Under the pieces are notes generated by a model. That model did not search any database, was not told the origin of the DNA, and was given only the letters and a program-made list of their open reading frames with translations. A DNA stretch of 64,000 bases from NCBI GenBank assembly GCA_019745565.1, contig JAIESW010000003.1, forward strand, positions 62,001 to 126,000, in the 5' to 3' direction. A program made the translations under genes and the position numbers. This DNA is from Burkholderiales bacterium. Its GTDB lineage: Bacteria > Pseudomonadota > Gammaproteobacteria > Burkholderiales > Ga0077523. This document shows positions 9,642 to 18,064 of the stretch, one piece after another. Positions within the stretch are counted from its first letter, which is position 1, and the number at the start of each line of letters is the position of its first letter.

Positions 9642-9642
9642 T
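9637..9642 (+). promoter_or_regulatory. candidate -10 box for the downstream lipoprotein gene
   Basis: A perfect TATAAT overlaps the cupin stop codon, 30 bases before the ATG of the lipoprotein gene. The -35 region 17 bases upstream (about 9614-9619, AACGGA) is poor, so this is only a candidate sigma-70 promoter; in such GC-rich DNA a perfect -10 hexamer in an intergenic position is nevertheless noteworthy. Confidence 0.4.
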
Positions 9643-9671
9643 CCGCCGGTTGCTCCGAGCCCGTTTCCCCG

Positions 9672-10754
9672 ATGAGATCCCTGCTCGCCCTCGCCGTCCT
9701 CATCCTCGTCGCCGCCACCTCCGGGTGCACGACGCTCGGGCCCCGCACCATCAGCCGTGACCGCTTCGACTACCAGGATGCGCTCGGCCGGTCGATGCAG
9801 GAGCAGATGCTCTCGAACCTGGTGAAGCTGCGCTACGGCGATGCGCCGGTGTTTCTCGACGTGGCCTCGGTCATCAACTCCTACTCGATCGAGGGCGAGG
9901 TGGGCGTGGCCGGCGGCAACGAGCAAGGCTTCACGCGCAATTTCCTCGGCGGCACGGTGCGCTACGGCGACCGACCCACCATCACCTACACACCGATCCA
10001 GGGCGATGCCTTCGCGCGCAGCATCCTGGCGCCGATCCCGCCACGGCTGGTGTTCACGTTCATCCAGGCTGGCTACCAGATCGACTACGTGCTGCGGCTC
10101 ACGGTGCGCGCGATCAACGGCGTGTACAACAGCTCGCAGGTGGGCACGCGACGGCTCGAGGCGGACAAGGAGTTCTATCCGCTGCTGAACGCCCTGCATC
10201 GCATCCAGGTATCGAACAAGGTGCAGCTCTATCTGGAAGCCGGCGAGTCGGAGAAGGACACGGTCCTGTATTTCGACATCCCATACAGTTCCGAGGACTA
10301 CCAGGACGAACTGCAGCTCGTCGTGAAGACGCTCGGGCTCGATCCGACGGCACCGCGCTACACGCTGCGCTATGCCGCGATACCGCAGAACCCGCGCGAG
10401 TTCGCGGTGCTGACGCGCTCGCTGTTCGAGGTTTTCGGCGACGTCGCCTCGCAGATCTCGGTCCCGGAGGAGGACGTGAAGTCGCGGCGCGTGCTCGCGA
10501 CCACCATGGAAAAGGGTCTCGCCAACCCCGATCTGCCGGCGGAGCGGTTCGGACAGCCGCCGATCAACGTGCACGCGACCCGCGACCGCCCGGCAGACGC
10601 TGCGGTAGCGATCCGACATCGGGGCTGGTGGTTCTCGATCGCCGATTCCGACGTGCGCTCGAAGCGCCTGTTCGGCTTCCTGCTGCTGCTCTACGGTCTC
10701 GCCGAAGGCCAGGGCAACACCGGTGGCCCGATCATCACCGTGCCCGCGAAGTAG
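9672..10754 (+). CDS. uncharacterised lipoprotein
   Basis: 360 residues. A type II signal peptide ends at a lipobox with Cys about residue 19 (AATSGC), so the mature protein is membrane anchored. The body has mixed alpha/beta content without a motif I recognise (for example QEQMLSNLVKLRYGDAPVFLDV and VVKTLGLDPTAPRYTLRY) and ends in a hydrophobic stretch (RLFGFLLLLYGLAEG) about 20 residues before the C-terminus. The start is fixed by the signal peptide. Transcribed towards the DUF2780 gene, with only 10 bases between their stop codons. Similar proteins occur as 'hypothetical lipoprotein' in betaproteobacteria; function unknown. Confidence 0.75.
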   Translation: MRSLLALAVLILVAATSGCTTLGPRTISRDRFDYQDALGRSMQEQMLSNLVKLRYGDAPVFLDVASVINSYSIEGEVGVAGGNEQGFTRNFLGGTVRYGDRPTITYTPIQGDAFARSILAPIPPRLVFTFIQAGYQIDYVLRLTVRAINGVYNSSQVGTRRLEADKEFYPLLNALHRIQVSNKVQLYLEAGESEKDTVLYFDIPYSSEDYQDELQLVVKTLGLDPTAPRYTLRYAAIPQNPREFAVLTRSLFEVFGDVASQISVPEEDVKSRRVLATTMEKGLANPDLPAERFGQPPINVHATRDRPADAAVAIRHRGWWFSIADSDVRSKRLFGFLLLLYGLAEGQGNTGGPIITVPAK

Positions 10755-10764
10755 CGCAGGGCCT

Positions 10765-11217
10765 TTAGAGCACGCCTCCCAGCAGCTGCATCAACGGATC
10801 GCCGCCGGCCTTGGTGAGCGCATCCATCACGAACGGTTTGAACTTGGCGATCATCTCGGGCCCCATGCCGAAGCGGCTGAAGGCGGACTTGAGGCTCGCG
10901 AGATCGGTGACCTTGGCATTCGGCCCGAGCACGTCCTGGACGGTCTTCATGTACTTGTCGACGTTCGGCAGACCCTTGCTGAGCTTGGCGAAGCTCTCCT
11001 CAGGCAACCTCGACTTCGCCAGGCTCATGATCGAGCCGATGCCGCCCGCCGCCTGAGTCTCGCTCACACCGATCTGATGGCTCATCGCCGCGAGCAGCGC
11101 ATCGCTGGTCCCGGTGACGGCACTGGTGACGCTGTTCGCCATCTGTTGCGGCGCCGAGCTGCATGCGGCCAGCGTGGCCGACACGGCGCCCATCGTCAGG
11201 AAGTCTCGTCGATTCAT
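10765..11217 (-). CDS. DUF2780 (VcgC/VcgE-like) exported protein
   Basis: 150 residues. The N-terminus has a twin-arginine-like start (MNRRDFLTMG) followed by a hydrophobic run and a Cys in AACSS that could be a lipobox. The mature part (SHQIGVSETQAAGGIGSIMSLAKSRL ... LLGGVL) matches DUF2780, a family of unknown function resembling DUF937/YidB-type helical proteins. A GGAGGAG ribosome site lies 6 bases before the ATG. Last gene of the long minus-strand array, 68 bases after the porin. No function can be assigned. Confidence 0.75.
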   Translation of the reverse strand: MNRRDFLTMGAVSATLAACSSAPQQMANSVTSAVTGTSDALLAAMSHQIGVSETQAAGGIGSIMSLAKSRLPEESFAKLSKGLPNVDKYMKTVQDVLGPNAKVTDLASLKSAFSRFGMGPEMIAKFKPFVMDALTKAGGDPLMQLLGGVL

Positions 11218-11285
11218 GGTCGCTCCTCCAGAGGGTTGATGTCGTTGACCCGATGTCCCCCCGGAAGCAAGGATAGAAACAGGGC

Positions 11286-12467
11286 TCAGAACGTGTACTT
11301 GGCCGAGAACTGGAAGCGCGTGTCGTCACCTTTCTGGCCGTCGTTGTTCTTGCGCTCGCCCCACAGCAGTTCGCCGCCCAGCAGCACCTTCTTCACCGGA
11401 TACCACAGCAGATTGACCGAGAAGTAGCTGCCGGTCTTGAACGCCGTGTTGGCCTGCCCGCCGGTGTTGTCCTGCCGGTGCTGGCTGTAACCCACCGAGC
11501 TGCTCAGCTTCTCGTGCCACCAGTGGTCGTAGTACAGCAGCCAACCCACCAGCGGCACGGCTTCGGCCTGCGGGTTCACCACGGCGTTCGGCGCCAGGTC
11601 GACGCCGCCGTCGTTCATGTAGTTCGCGATGCCCTTGCCCATGACCAGCTGCGCCAGGATCTTGTTCTCGCCCTGGAGCTTGTAGGTGCCGCTCAGGTTG
11701 AGGCCGTAGCCGGTCTTGGTACCGGACGGATCGTTGTTGGGGTTGGCCGGCGTCTCGTAGCCGATCTGCCGCAGAATCCCCGCCACCTGGTAGTGGCCCC
11801 AGGCCATGTCCTGGCGGTACTGCGCGGTGAAGTCCGGGTACTTGTTGCGCCCGCGCAGCGACGGATCGACGCGAATGACGCCTGTGTCGATCGCCGAGCC
11901 AGGTGCTTCCAGGGCGAACGCTATCTTCATCCCGTCCTGCTTGATGGGTGTCCAACGCGCCTGGATGTTGCGGTAGAACACCATGCCCACCGGACCCCAG
12001 TAGTCGATGGTGTTGGGAAAGACGTCGCCATCCATGAACAGGCTGTTGGTCTGGCCGGCGAGGAACTGGCCGATCTCGCCGTACGCGTGGCGCAGCCGCA
12101 GCGTGGTCTGGCCGGCGTCGGCACCGACCCCGAACAGGTCGGCCTCGAGCTTGCCGGTGATGTCGCCGTACTCGCTCGGCATCTTCCCGAGAAAGCCGAG
12201 GCGGGTCTGGCGGACCGAGAAGATGGTCTCGCCGTCCTTGCCGCAACCGGCGTCGCCGGGACAGACCACCGGAATCTTCGACGGCCGCAAGGTCGCGTTC
12301 CAGTTCGGATCGACGCGGTTGAAGTCCTGGATGAAGTCGGCCTGCACGAAGCCGTAGATCTCGAGCGTGCCGCCGTTCGGGTCCTTGCTGGAAATGACGA
12401 ACTGCGCGAACGCCGGTACCGACATCAGCGCCAGGACGAGCGCGGCGACTCTCATGACTGTTCTCAT
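11286..12467 (-). CDS. DcaP-type outer-membrane porin (first of two)
   Basis: 393 residues with a cleavable signal peptide (ends ALMSVPAFA) and a C-terminal Phe (FQFSAKYTF), as expected of a BAM-inserted beta-barrel. The segment LEIYGFVQADFIQDFNRVDPNW and the later SVRQTRLGFLGKMP and GQTNSLFMDGDVFPNTIDYWGP identify the DcaP-like porin family, whose studied members form trimers that admit dicarboxylates and other small anions. It lacks the N-terminal coiled coil seen in the paralogue at 34541. Placed directly downstream of exported glutaminase and asparaginase, so it may let their amide or acid substrates in; that is inference. Confidence 0.85.
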   Translation of the reverse strand: MRTVMRVAALVLALMSVPAFAQFVISSKDPNGGTLEIYGFVQADFIQDFNRVDPNWNATLRPSKIPVVCPGDAGCGKDGETIFSVRQTRLGFLGKMPSEYGDITGKLEADLFGVGADAGQTTLRLRHAYGEIGQFLAGQTNSLFMDGDVFPNTIDYWGPVGMVFYRNIQARWTPIKQDGMKIAFALEAPGSAIDTGVIRVDPSLRGRNKYPDFTAQYRQDMAWGHYQVAGILRQIGYETPANPNNDPSGTKTGYGLNLSGTYKLQGENKILAQLVMGKGIANYMNDGGVDLAPNAVVNPQAEAVPLVGWLLYYDHWWHEKLSSSVGYSQHRQDNTGGQANTAFKTGSYFSVNLLWYPVKKVLLGGELLWGERKNNDGQKGDDTRFQFSAKYTF

Positions 12468-12495
12468 CGTCGTTCTCCTCTCTTCGCGATGACGA

Positions 12496-13530
12496 CTACT
12501 TGCCGCTGCCGAAGATGCTCAAGGCCAACTTGTCGCTGATGAACTCGATCGCCTTCATCGCGCGGATGCTGTTGCCCGCATCGTTGACCCGCGGGGAGAA
12601 ACCGACGATCGCCATCCGGCCCGGCACGACGGCCACGATGCCGCCGCCGACCCCGGTCTTGGCCGGCAGCCCTGCGGTGTAGGACCAGATGCCCGACTCG
12701 TTGTAGAAGCCTGCGGTCAGCATGATGGACAGCACCTTGGGTACGTACTTCGGATCCAGGACCTTCTGCTTGCTCACGGGGTTGGTGCCGCCGTTGGCCA
12801 GCGTGGCACCCATCACGGCGAGCTGCTTCGCGGTGACGCCGATGGAGCACTGCCGCGTATAGACGTCGGTGGCCTCCATCGGGTCCGAATAGATGCGGTC
12901 GGATGCCGCCAGGATGTAGGCATGGGCGCGGTTGCGCTGGTTGGTGGCGGCTTCGGACTTGTACACGTCCTCGATCACCGAGAGCTTCGCGGCGGACAGG
13001 CGGTTGAACCAGTCGAGGATGGTGTTGAAGCGCGCTTCGGCCGAATCGGCCTGCACCATGCTCACGGAGGCAATGGCGCCGGAGTTCACGAGCGGGTTCA
13101 CCGACACCTGCGGGATCAGCTGGGTCGCGATGATCGCGTTGAACTTGAGGCCGGTGGGCTCCACGCCGATCTTCTCGGCGATCGCGTCGGCCCCCTGCTG
13201 CTGCATCACCAGTGCCGCGGTGAAGGGCTTGGAGACCGACTGGATCGAGAAGGCATAGTCGACGTCGCCGGCCACGAAGACCTCTCCCTTGGCTGTGACG
13301 ATCGCCACACCGAACAGGTCGGAGGGCACCTTGTCGAGTTCCGGGATGTAGTTGGCGTTGGCGCCGTCCTTCACGTCCTTGAACTTGTCGTAGGCCTCCT
13401 GCACGACCGCCTTGAGTTCCGCCGAGGTCGGCGGGTTGTCGCGGGCCTGCGACTGCACCGGCACGGCCACGAACAGCAGCCAGGCCATCAGCACCAGGCC
13501 TTGTCGCAGGAATCTTGGTTCGGTTTTCAT
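12496..13530 (-). CDS. glsA: glutaminase with signal peptide (periplasmic)
   Basis: 344 residues of the serine-dependent (beta-lactamase-fold) glutaminase family, which hydrolyses glutamine to glutamate and ammonia. The catalytic SxxK is seen in FSIQSVSKPF; other family marks are NPLVNSGAI, the RNRAHAY region and GKTGVGGGIVAV-type C-terminal loop (AKTGVGGGIVAVVPGR). Unlike the usual cytoplasmic 300-310-residue GlsA, this one begins with a clear signal peptide (LVLMAWLLFVAVPVQSQA), predicting a periplasmic enzyme. Start chosen at 13530 (MKTEPRF) with AGGAGA upstream. Lies 48 bases after asparaginase. In the periplasm the ammonia released would buffer acid, and the acids formed could feed the exchangers encoded upstream. 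Confidence 0.93.
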   Translation of the reverse strand: MKTEPRFLRQGLVLMAWLLFVAVPVQSQARDNPPTSAELKAVVQEAYDKFKDVKDGANANYIPELDKVPSDLFGVAIVTAKGEVFVAGDVDYAFSIQSVSKPFTAALVMQQQGADAIAEKIGVEPTGLKFNAIIATQLIPQVSVNPLVNSGAIASVSMVQADSAEARFNTILDWFNRLSAAKLSVIEDVYKSEAATNQRNRAHAYILAASDRIYSDPMEATDVYTRQCSIGVTAKQLAVMGATLANGGTNPVSKQKVLDPKYVPKVLSIMLTAGFYNESGIWSYTAGLPAKTGVGGGIVAVVPGRMAIVGFSPRVNDAGNSIRAMKAIEFISDKLALSIFGSGK

Positions 13531-13578
13531 TGCGTTGCTCTCCTGAGGTTCCATCGATGCATCGGGCGGCACCGCCCG

Positions 13579-14634
13579 TCAGTATTCGTAGAAGAACTTC
13601 TGCAGCGCGGCCGCATCCTTCGTCTTGGTGAGTCCCAGCATCAGCAGCACGCGCGCCTTCTGCGGATTGAGCTCCATCGAGGCGAGAGTGCCGAGCTCGT
13701 CGTCGTTCAGTTCGACGTTGCGGTCGGTGATGCCGCTGTTGGTGCGCGAAGACCGGACCACCGCGACACCCTTCTTGACCGCGTCGCGCAATCCCGCCAC
13801 GGCCGTCTCGGTGGCGTTGCCGTCGCCCACGCCGGCAAGCACGATGCCCTTGCAGCCCAGTTTCACGCACGCATCGATGTAGTCCCGCCCCACGTTGGCG
13901 TACGCGTAGAAGATGTCCACGCGCGGCAGTTCGCTCAATCCCTCCACCGAGAACACGCTGGCCTTGGTGTGCTTCGTCGCCAGCGCATCGTAGAAATACA
14001 CCCGGCCCGCGTTGGTCATGCCGGCCTTGCCGCGGTTGGGCGACTTGAACGTGTCGAGCTGGGTGGTGTTGGTCTTGGTCGCCTCGCGCGCGTGGTGGAT
14101 CTCGTCGTTCAGCAGCACCATGACGCCGCGCCCCTTCGCACCCGGATGCGCCGCCACCGACACCGCGTTGTAGATGTTCGCCGGACCGTCGGCGCTGGTG
14201 CCCGTGGCCGGTCGCATGGACCCGACCATCACCACCGGCTTGTCGCTCTTCACCACGAGGCTCAGGAAGTAGCCGGTCTCTTCCATGGTGTCGGTGCCGT
14301 GGGTGATCACGACCGCATCCACGTCGGACTTCGTCAGCACCTCGTTCACGCGCTTGGCGAGCTTCAACCAGACCTGGTCGTTCATGTCCTGGCTGCCGAT
14401 GTTCACCACCTGCTCGCCGGTGATGTCGGCCAGCTTGTCCAGGTTCGGGACCGCCTTGATGAGGTCCTCCACCTTGAAGCTGCCGGACTTGTAGCCGGCA
14501 TCCTGCCCCTCCGCCTGGGCCCCGGCGATGGTGCCGCCGGTGGCCAGGATCACGATCCTCGCCTTCGCCGCCCACGCCGATGAACCGAGCACCAGCGCGA
14601 ACACCGCCGCCGCACACAGACTCACGATCTTCAT
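13579..14634 (-). CDS. ansB: type II (periplasmic) L-asparaginase / glutaminase-asparaginase
   Basis: 351 residues; signal peptide ends at AWAAKA. Both asparaginase signatures are present: the N-terminal nucleophile loop ILATGGTIAG and the second Thr-Asp pair in VITHGTDTMEETGYF, plus the conserved Lys in GSMRPATGTSADGPANIYNAV region. Hydrolyses Asn (and probably Gln) to the acid plus ammonia. The next gene upstream is aspartate decarboxylase (36 bases away), so the aspartate produced has an obvious onward route through AspT and AspD. A short hairpin (CGGGCGG / CCGCCCG at about 13563-13578) follows the stop but has no T tract. Confidence 0.95.
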   Translation of the reverse strand: MKIVSLCAAAVFALVLGSSAWAAKARIVILATGGTIAGAQAEGQDAGYKSGSFKVEDLIKAVPNLDKLADITGEQVVNIGSQDMNDQVWLKLAKRVNEVLTKSDVDAVVITHGTDTMEETGYFLSLVVKSDKPVVMVGSMRPATGTSADGPANIYNAVSVAAHPGAKGRGVMVLLNDEIHHAREATKTNTTQLDTFKSPNRGKAGMTNAGRVYFYDALATKHTKASVFSVEGLSELPRVDIFYAYANVGRDYIDACVKLGCKGIVLAGVGDGNATETAVAGLRDAVKKGVAVVRSSRTNSGITDRNVELNDDELGTLASMELNPQKARVLLMLGLTKTKDAAALQKFFYEY

Positions 14635-14670
14635 GATTGATCCCTCCCGTTGATGGAACGCGCCCGGCCG

Positions 14671-16329
14671 TCAGGCCCGGGCCCGCTCCGCCTTGTCCTT
14701 CGAGGCCTTCCAGCGCGCCACCGCCTCGTCGAGAAGGGAGCGCAGTTGATCGCCGATCTTCTGGTAGGCGCTGTCGTCGAGGTTGGCGAGCGAGACCCGC
14801 ACGGACCACGTCGGTCCGGCGAACCCGCTGCCGTTCAGCAGCACCGTCCCGTACCGCTCGGCGAGCGCGAACAGCACGTCGAACGGGTGATAGGCGGATG
14901 CGAACTTCACGAAACCCGGTCCGTATTCGCGCTTCGCCCAGTTGTAGAGATCCACCGTGGCGTAGTACTCCGCGCGTGCAGGATCGTCGAACCAGTCGAT
15001 GCCGAAGCCGGCGGCAAGCTTGCGCAGCCGCCGGTGCACGATGCTTCGGGTGAGCTGCTTGTAGCGGTCCTCGGTGTCGAGCAACGCGAACAGGGAGAAG
15101 AGCGCCATCTGCACCTGCTGCGGCAGCGACAGGCCGGCCGTGTGGTTGAGCGCCACCTGCCGGCTGTCGGCGACCATCCGGTCGATGAAGCGCAGCTTCT
15201 CCGGCTGCAGCGTGATGCTGCCGTACCGCTGGTTGAGTGCGCGTTGCTTCGCGGCGGGCAGTTTGCCCAGCAGCTCGTCGTACACGTTCTTCTGGTGGAT
15301 CGCGACCACGCCGAGGCGCCACCCGGTGCAGCCGAAATACTTGGAGTAGGAGTACACGCCGATGGTGTTGTACGGCAGTTCCGCCATGAGCGACCGGAAG
15401 CCGTTCACGAAGGTGCCATAGACGTCGTCGGTCAGCACCATCAGGTCGGGTCGCTTGGTCTTCACCAGCCGCACGAGCCTCTTCATGCTCGCCGCCCGCA
15501 TCGAAACCGACGGCGGGTTGCTCGGGTTGACCACGAAGAACGCCTTGATCTTCGGATCGGCCAGCTTGTCGATCTCGCTGTCGGGGTACTGCCAGTTGTG
15601 GTAACCCTTGGCGCCGAACTCGGACGCCTCCACGTGCACCACCTTGAACCGGTAGCGGTCCAGGTGCGGCAGTTCCAGATAGGGCGTGAACACGGGTGTG
15701 CCGAGCGCGATGGTGTCGCCGGGCTTCAACAGGTGGTTCTGCACCAGCGAGTCGAAGATGTAGCACATGGCCGCCGTACCGCCTTCGACTGCGAAGATGT
15801 CGTAGCGGCCGCGCGGCGGACGCCGGTCGCACATCTCCTGCACCAGGTACTCGTGGGCGATCTGCTCGCAATGCACGAGCATCCGGTCGGGTACCGGATA
15901 GTTGTCGCCGATGATGCCGTCGGTCAGTTCGTGCACGAAGTCGTCGGCACTGAACTTGAGCTTTCTCACCCCGTAGTCGAGGCTCGCGCGCAGCAGGTCC
16001 GCACCCGGAGCCTTGCGGTTGCGATCGAGGAAAGCGCGGAAGCGCCGGGCGATTCCCTTCTTCTGCGGCATGCCGCCCAGATCCGGCTCCTTCCAGACCC
16101 GTCGCGACTCCTCGATGCCGAACTGCCCCAGCGTGAAGAAGGCCTCGCGTGGCGTGGTGGCGATCCAGTTCGGATTGCCTCGCCCTGCGTTCAGCATCTG
16201 GCGCGTGCTGCCGCGGGTCTGCTCGGCTGCCAGCTGGATCAGCTTGTCCTTCAGCTCGAAGGGACTCAGCTTCTCCAGCTCCCGCATCTTGGAGAGGTGC
16301 AGCTGCTGCTTACGAGTGCGCTGAGCCAT
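14671..16329 (-). CDS. aspD: L-aspartate 4-decarboxylase (bifunctional with aspartate aminotransferase)
   Basis: 552 residues, the length of AspD/AsdA enzymes (about 530-550). PLP-dependent fold type I with extended N-terminal arm (MLNAGRGNPNWIATTPREAFFTLGQF). The PLP-binding features are visible: VEGGTAAMCYIFDSL (phosphate cup), FFVVNPSNPPS, LTDDVYGTF and the Schiff-base Lys in GVYSYSKYFGCTGWRLG. The reaction is L-aspartate to L-alanine plus CO2, consuming a cytoplasmic proton. An excellent AAGGAGGT site lies 5 bases before the ATG. It is 15 bases downstream of aspT, the partner exchanger, reproducing the aspD-aspT pair known from lactic acid bacteria as a proton-motive cycle. Confidence 0.94.
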   Translation of the reverse strand: MAQRTRKQQLHLSKMRELEKLSPFELKDKLIQLAAEQTRGSTRQMLNAGRGNPNWIATTPREAFFTLGQFGIEESRRVWKEPDLGGMPQKKGIARRFRAFLDRNRKAPGADLLRASLDYGVRKLKFSADDFVHELTDGIIGDNYPVPDRMLVHCEQIAHEYLVQEMCDRRPPRGRYDIFAVEGGTAAMCYIFDSLVQNHLLKPGDTIALGTPVFTPYLELPHLDRYRFKVVHVEASEFGAKGYHNWQYPDSEIDKLADPKIKAFFVVNPSNPPSVSMRAASMKRLVRLVKTKRPDLMVLTDDVYGTFVNGFRSLMAELPYNTIGVYSYSKYFGCTGWRLGVVAIHQKNVYDELLGKLPAAKQRALNQRYGSITLQPEKLRFIDRMVADSRQVALNHTAGLSLPQQVQMALFSLFALLDTEDRYKQLTRSIVHRRLRKLAAGFGIDWFDDPARAEYYATVDLYNWAKREYGPGFVKFASAYHPFDVLFALAERYGTVLLNGSGFAGPTWSVRVSLANLDDSAYQKIGDQLRSLLDEAVARWKASKDKAERARA

Positions 16330-16344
16330 GGATACCTCCTTGTC

Positions 16345-18036
16345 TCAAGTCATCATCAGCACGATCACCACGCCCCAGATGATGAGCAGCGTGTTGCCCA
16401 CGGCGTAGGTGACGGTATAGCCGAGGGCGGGAACCTTGCTCTTCGCGGCCTCCTCGATGGCACCGAGTGCCGCCGTCGTGGTGCGGGCGCCGGCGCAGGC
16501 ACCGAGCAGGATCGCGGGGTGCATCTTGAAGACGTACTTGCCGACGTAGAGCATCACGACGAAGGGGATGGTCGTGACCGCGATGCCCGAGAGGAACAGG
16601 CCGACCCCGTTCGCCTGCAGGCCCGCGACGAACCCCGGCCCCGCTCCGATGCCCACCACGGCGATGAAGGTGTTGAGGCCCACGTTGTTGAACACCCACA
16701 GCGCCGGGCCGGGGATGCGTCCGAACGTGGCATTGACCGACCGCAGCCAGCCGCACACGAGCCCGGCGATCAGCGCACCGCCGCTGGTGCTGAGGCTCAA
16801 GGGCACGTCGCCGATCCGGAACGTCAAAGCGCCCACCAGTGCGCCGGCGACGATACCGAGCCCCATGAACAGCATGTCGGTCTTCTCAGTCACGCGATCG
16901 GCGTAGCCGATGGCCTTGGCCGCGCGTTCGATCGCCGAGCGCGGACCGGCGAGCTGCAGCACGTCGCCACGCTCCACCTTGGTCCCGGGCACGAACGGCA
17001 TCTCGCGGCCGCTCCGGATCAGCTTGCGCAAATAGACGCCGCGGAACTCGCGCCGCTCGCCAGCCTCCGCCAGCTCGCGCAGCGTGCGGCCCGCGATGGT
17101 CTTGTTGGTCACGACCACATCGAGGATCTCGGCGGTGATGTCGAGCGCCTCCTGCGCGTCGACCTCCTCGCCGATGGTCTTCGCGAGGTCAAGGATCGGT
17201 ATGCGCGGCCCCGCCACGGCGATGATCGTGCCCTGGCCCAGTCGGGTATCGGCCGTGGCATCGCGCGCTTCGTTGCCTTCCTGCACCCGCAGGATGAACA
17301 GGCGCTGGTCGGCGTGCGCCCGCTCGAAATCCTCCACCGTCTTGCCGATGAAAGGGCCATCGACCAGGCGATACGCCCGCACCAGGAAGCGCTGGTAGAC
17401 CGAGATCATCCCCGGCTCGGTCTCGCTCGCCCCCATGCTCGCCTCGAGCTTCTTGCACTCGGCAGGCAGGTCGACGCGCAGCAGCTTCGGTCCGAGTGTG
17501 GCGAGAATCCAGGCCGACCCGGCGGTCCCGAACAGGTACGACACCGCATAGGCGACCGGCATGGCATCGATCCACGCCTTTTTCTGCTCGTCCGGGACGC
17601 CAAGCTGGTTGATGGTGTCGGAGGCCACGCCCAGCACGGCCGAGATGGTGCAGGCACCGGAGAGCAGGCCGGCCGCGCTGCCCACGTCGTAGCCCATGAA
17701 CTTCGCCACGCCGAACGCGGAGAGCAGGCAGAGCACGCACAGCAGTGCCGCGAAGGTGACCTGCTGCACCCCGCCGCTCTTCAACCCGCGGAAGAACTGC
17801 GGGCCGACGCCGTAGCCCACGGCGAACAGGAACATCAGGAAGAACACCGACTTTACGTGGGGCGAGATGGTGATGTGGAGCTGCCCCACCAGCACGCCGG
17901 CGAGCAGCGTTGCCGTCACCACGCCAAGGGTGAACTTCCCGATGCGCAGTTGCCCGACCCAGAACCCGATGGCGAGCGTGAGGAAGATGGCGATCTCGGG
18001 GTACTGGCGCAGCGTCTCGAACAACCAGTGGATCAT
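16345..18036 (-). CDS. aspT: aspartate:alanine antiporter AspT
   Basis: 563 residues with the AspT (AAEx family) layout: five or so N-terminal membrane helices (from IFLTLAIGFWVGQL), a central cytoplasmic part with two TrkA-C-like domains (about residues 205-370), then a second membrane half. The family motifs appear in each half: GACTISAVLGVASDTINQLG region and GACAGARTTTAALGAIEEAAKS near the end, ending in TYAVGNTLLIIWGVVIVL. Electrogenic aspartate-in/alanine-out exchange by AspT combined with AspD decarboxylation generates proton-motive force. Upstream ribosome site GAGGGGAG. Together with aspD immediately downstream this assignment is firm. Confidence 0.92.
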   Translation of the reverse strand: MIHWLFETLRQYPEIAIFLTLAIGFWVGQLRIGKFTLGVVTATLLAGVLVGQLHITISPHVKSVFFLMFLFAVGYGVGPQFFRGLKSGGVQQVTFAALLCVLCLLSAFGVAKFMGYDVGSAAGLLSGACTISAVLGVASDTINQLGVPDEQKKAWIDAMPVAYAVSYLFGTAGSAWILATLGPKLLRVDLPAECKKLEASMGASETEPGMISVYQRFLVRAYRLVDGPFIGKTVEDFERAHADQRLFILRVQEGNEARDATADTRLGQGTIIAVAGPRIPILDLAKTIGEEVDAQEALDITAEILDVVVTNKTIAGRTLRELAEAGERREFRGVYLRKLIRSGREMPFVPGTKVERGDVLQLAGPRSAIERAAKAIGYADRVTEKTDMLFMGLGIVAGALVGALTFRIGDVPLSLSTSGGALIAGLVCGWLRSVNATFGRIPGPALWVFNNVGLNTFIAVVGIGAGPGFVAGLQANGVGLFLSGIAVTTIPFVVMLYVGKYVFKMHPAILLGACAGARTTTAALGAIEEAAKSKVPALGYTVTYAVGNTLLIIWGVVIVLMMT

Positions 18037-18064
18037 GGCATCGCTCCCCTCGATCGATGTGGAC

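Noticed and set aside
13561..13578. GC hairpin after asparaginase as an intrinsic terminator
   Set aside because: Stem CGGGCGG/CCGCCCG has a 2-base loop and no U tract, and glsA follows closely in the same direction.
12464..15871. Minus-strand ORF of 1135 codons running through glsA, ansB and aspD in a different frame
   Set aside because: Out of frame with three strongly supported enzymes; low-complexity Arg/Gly-rich product.
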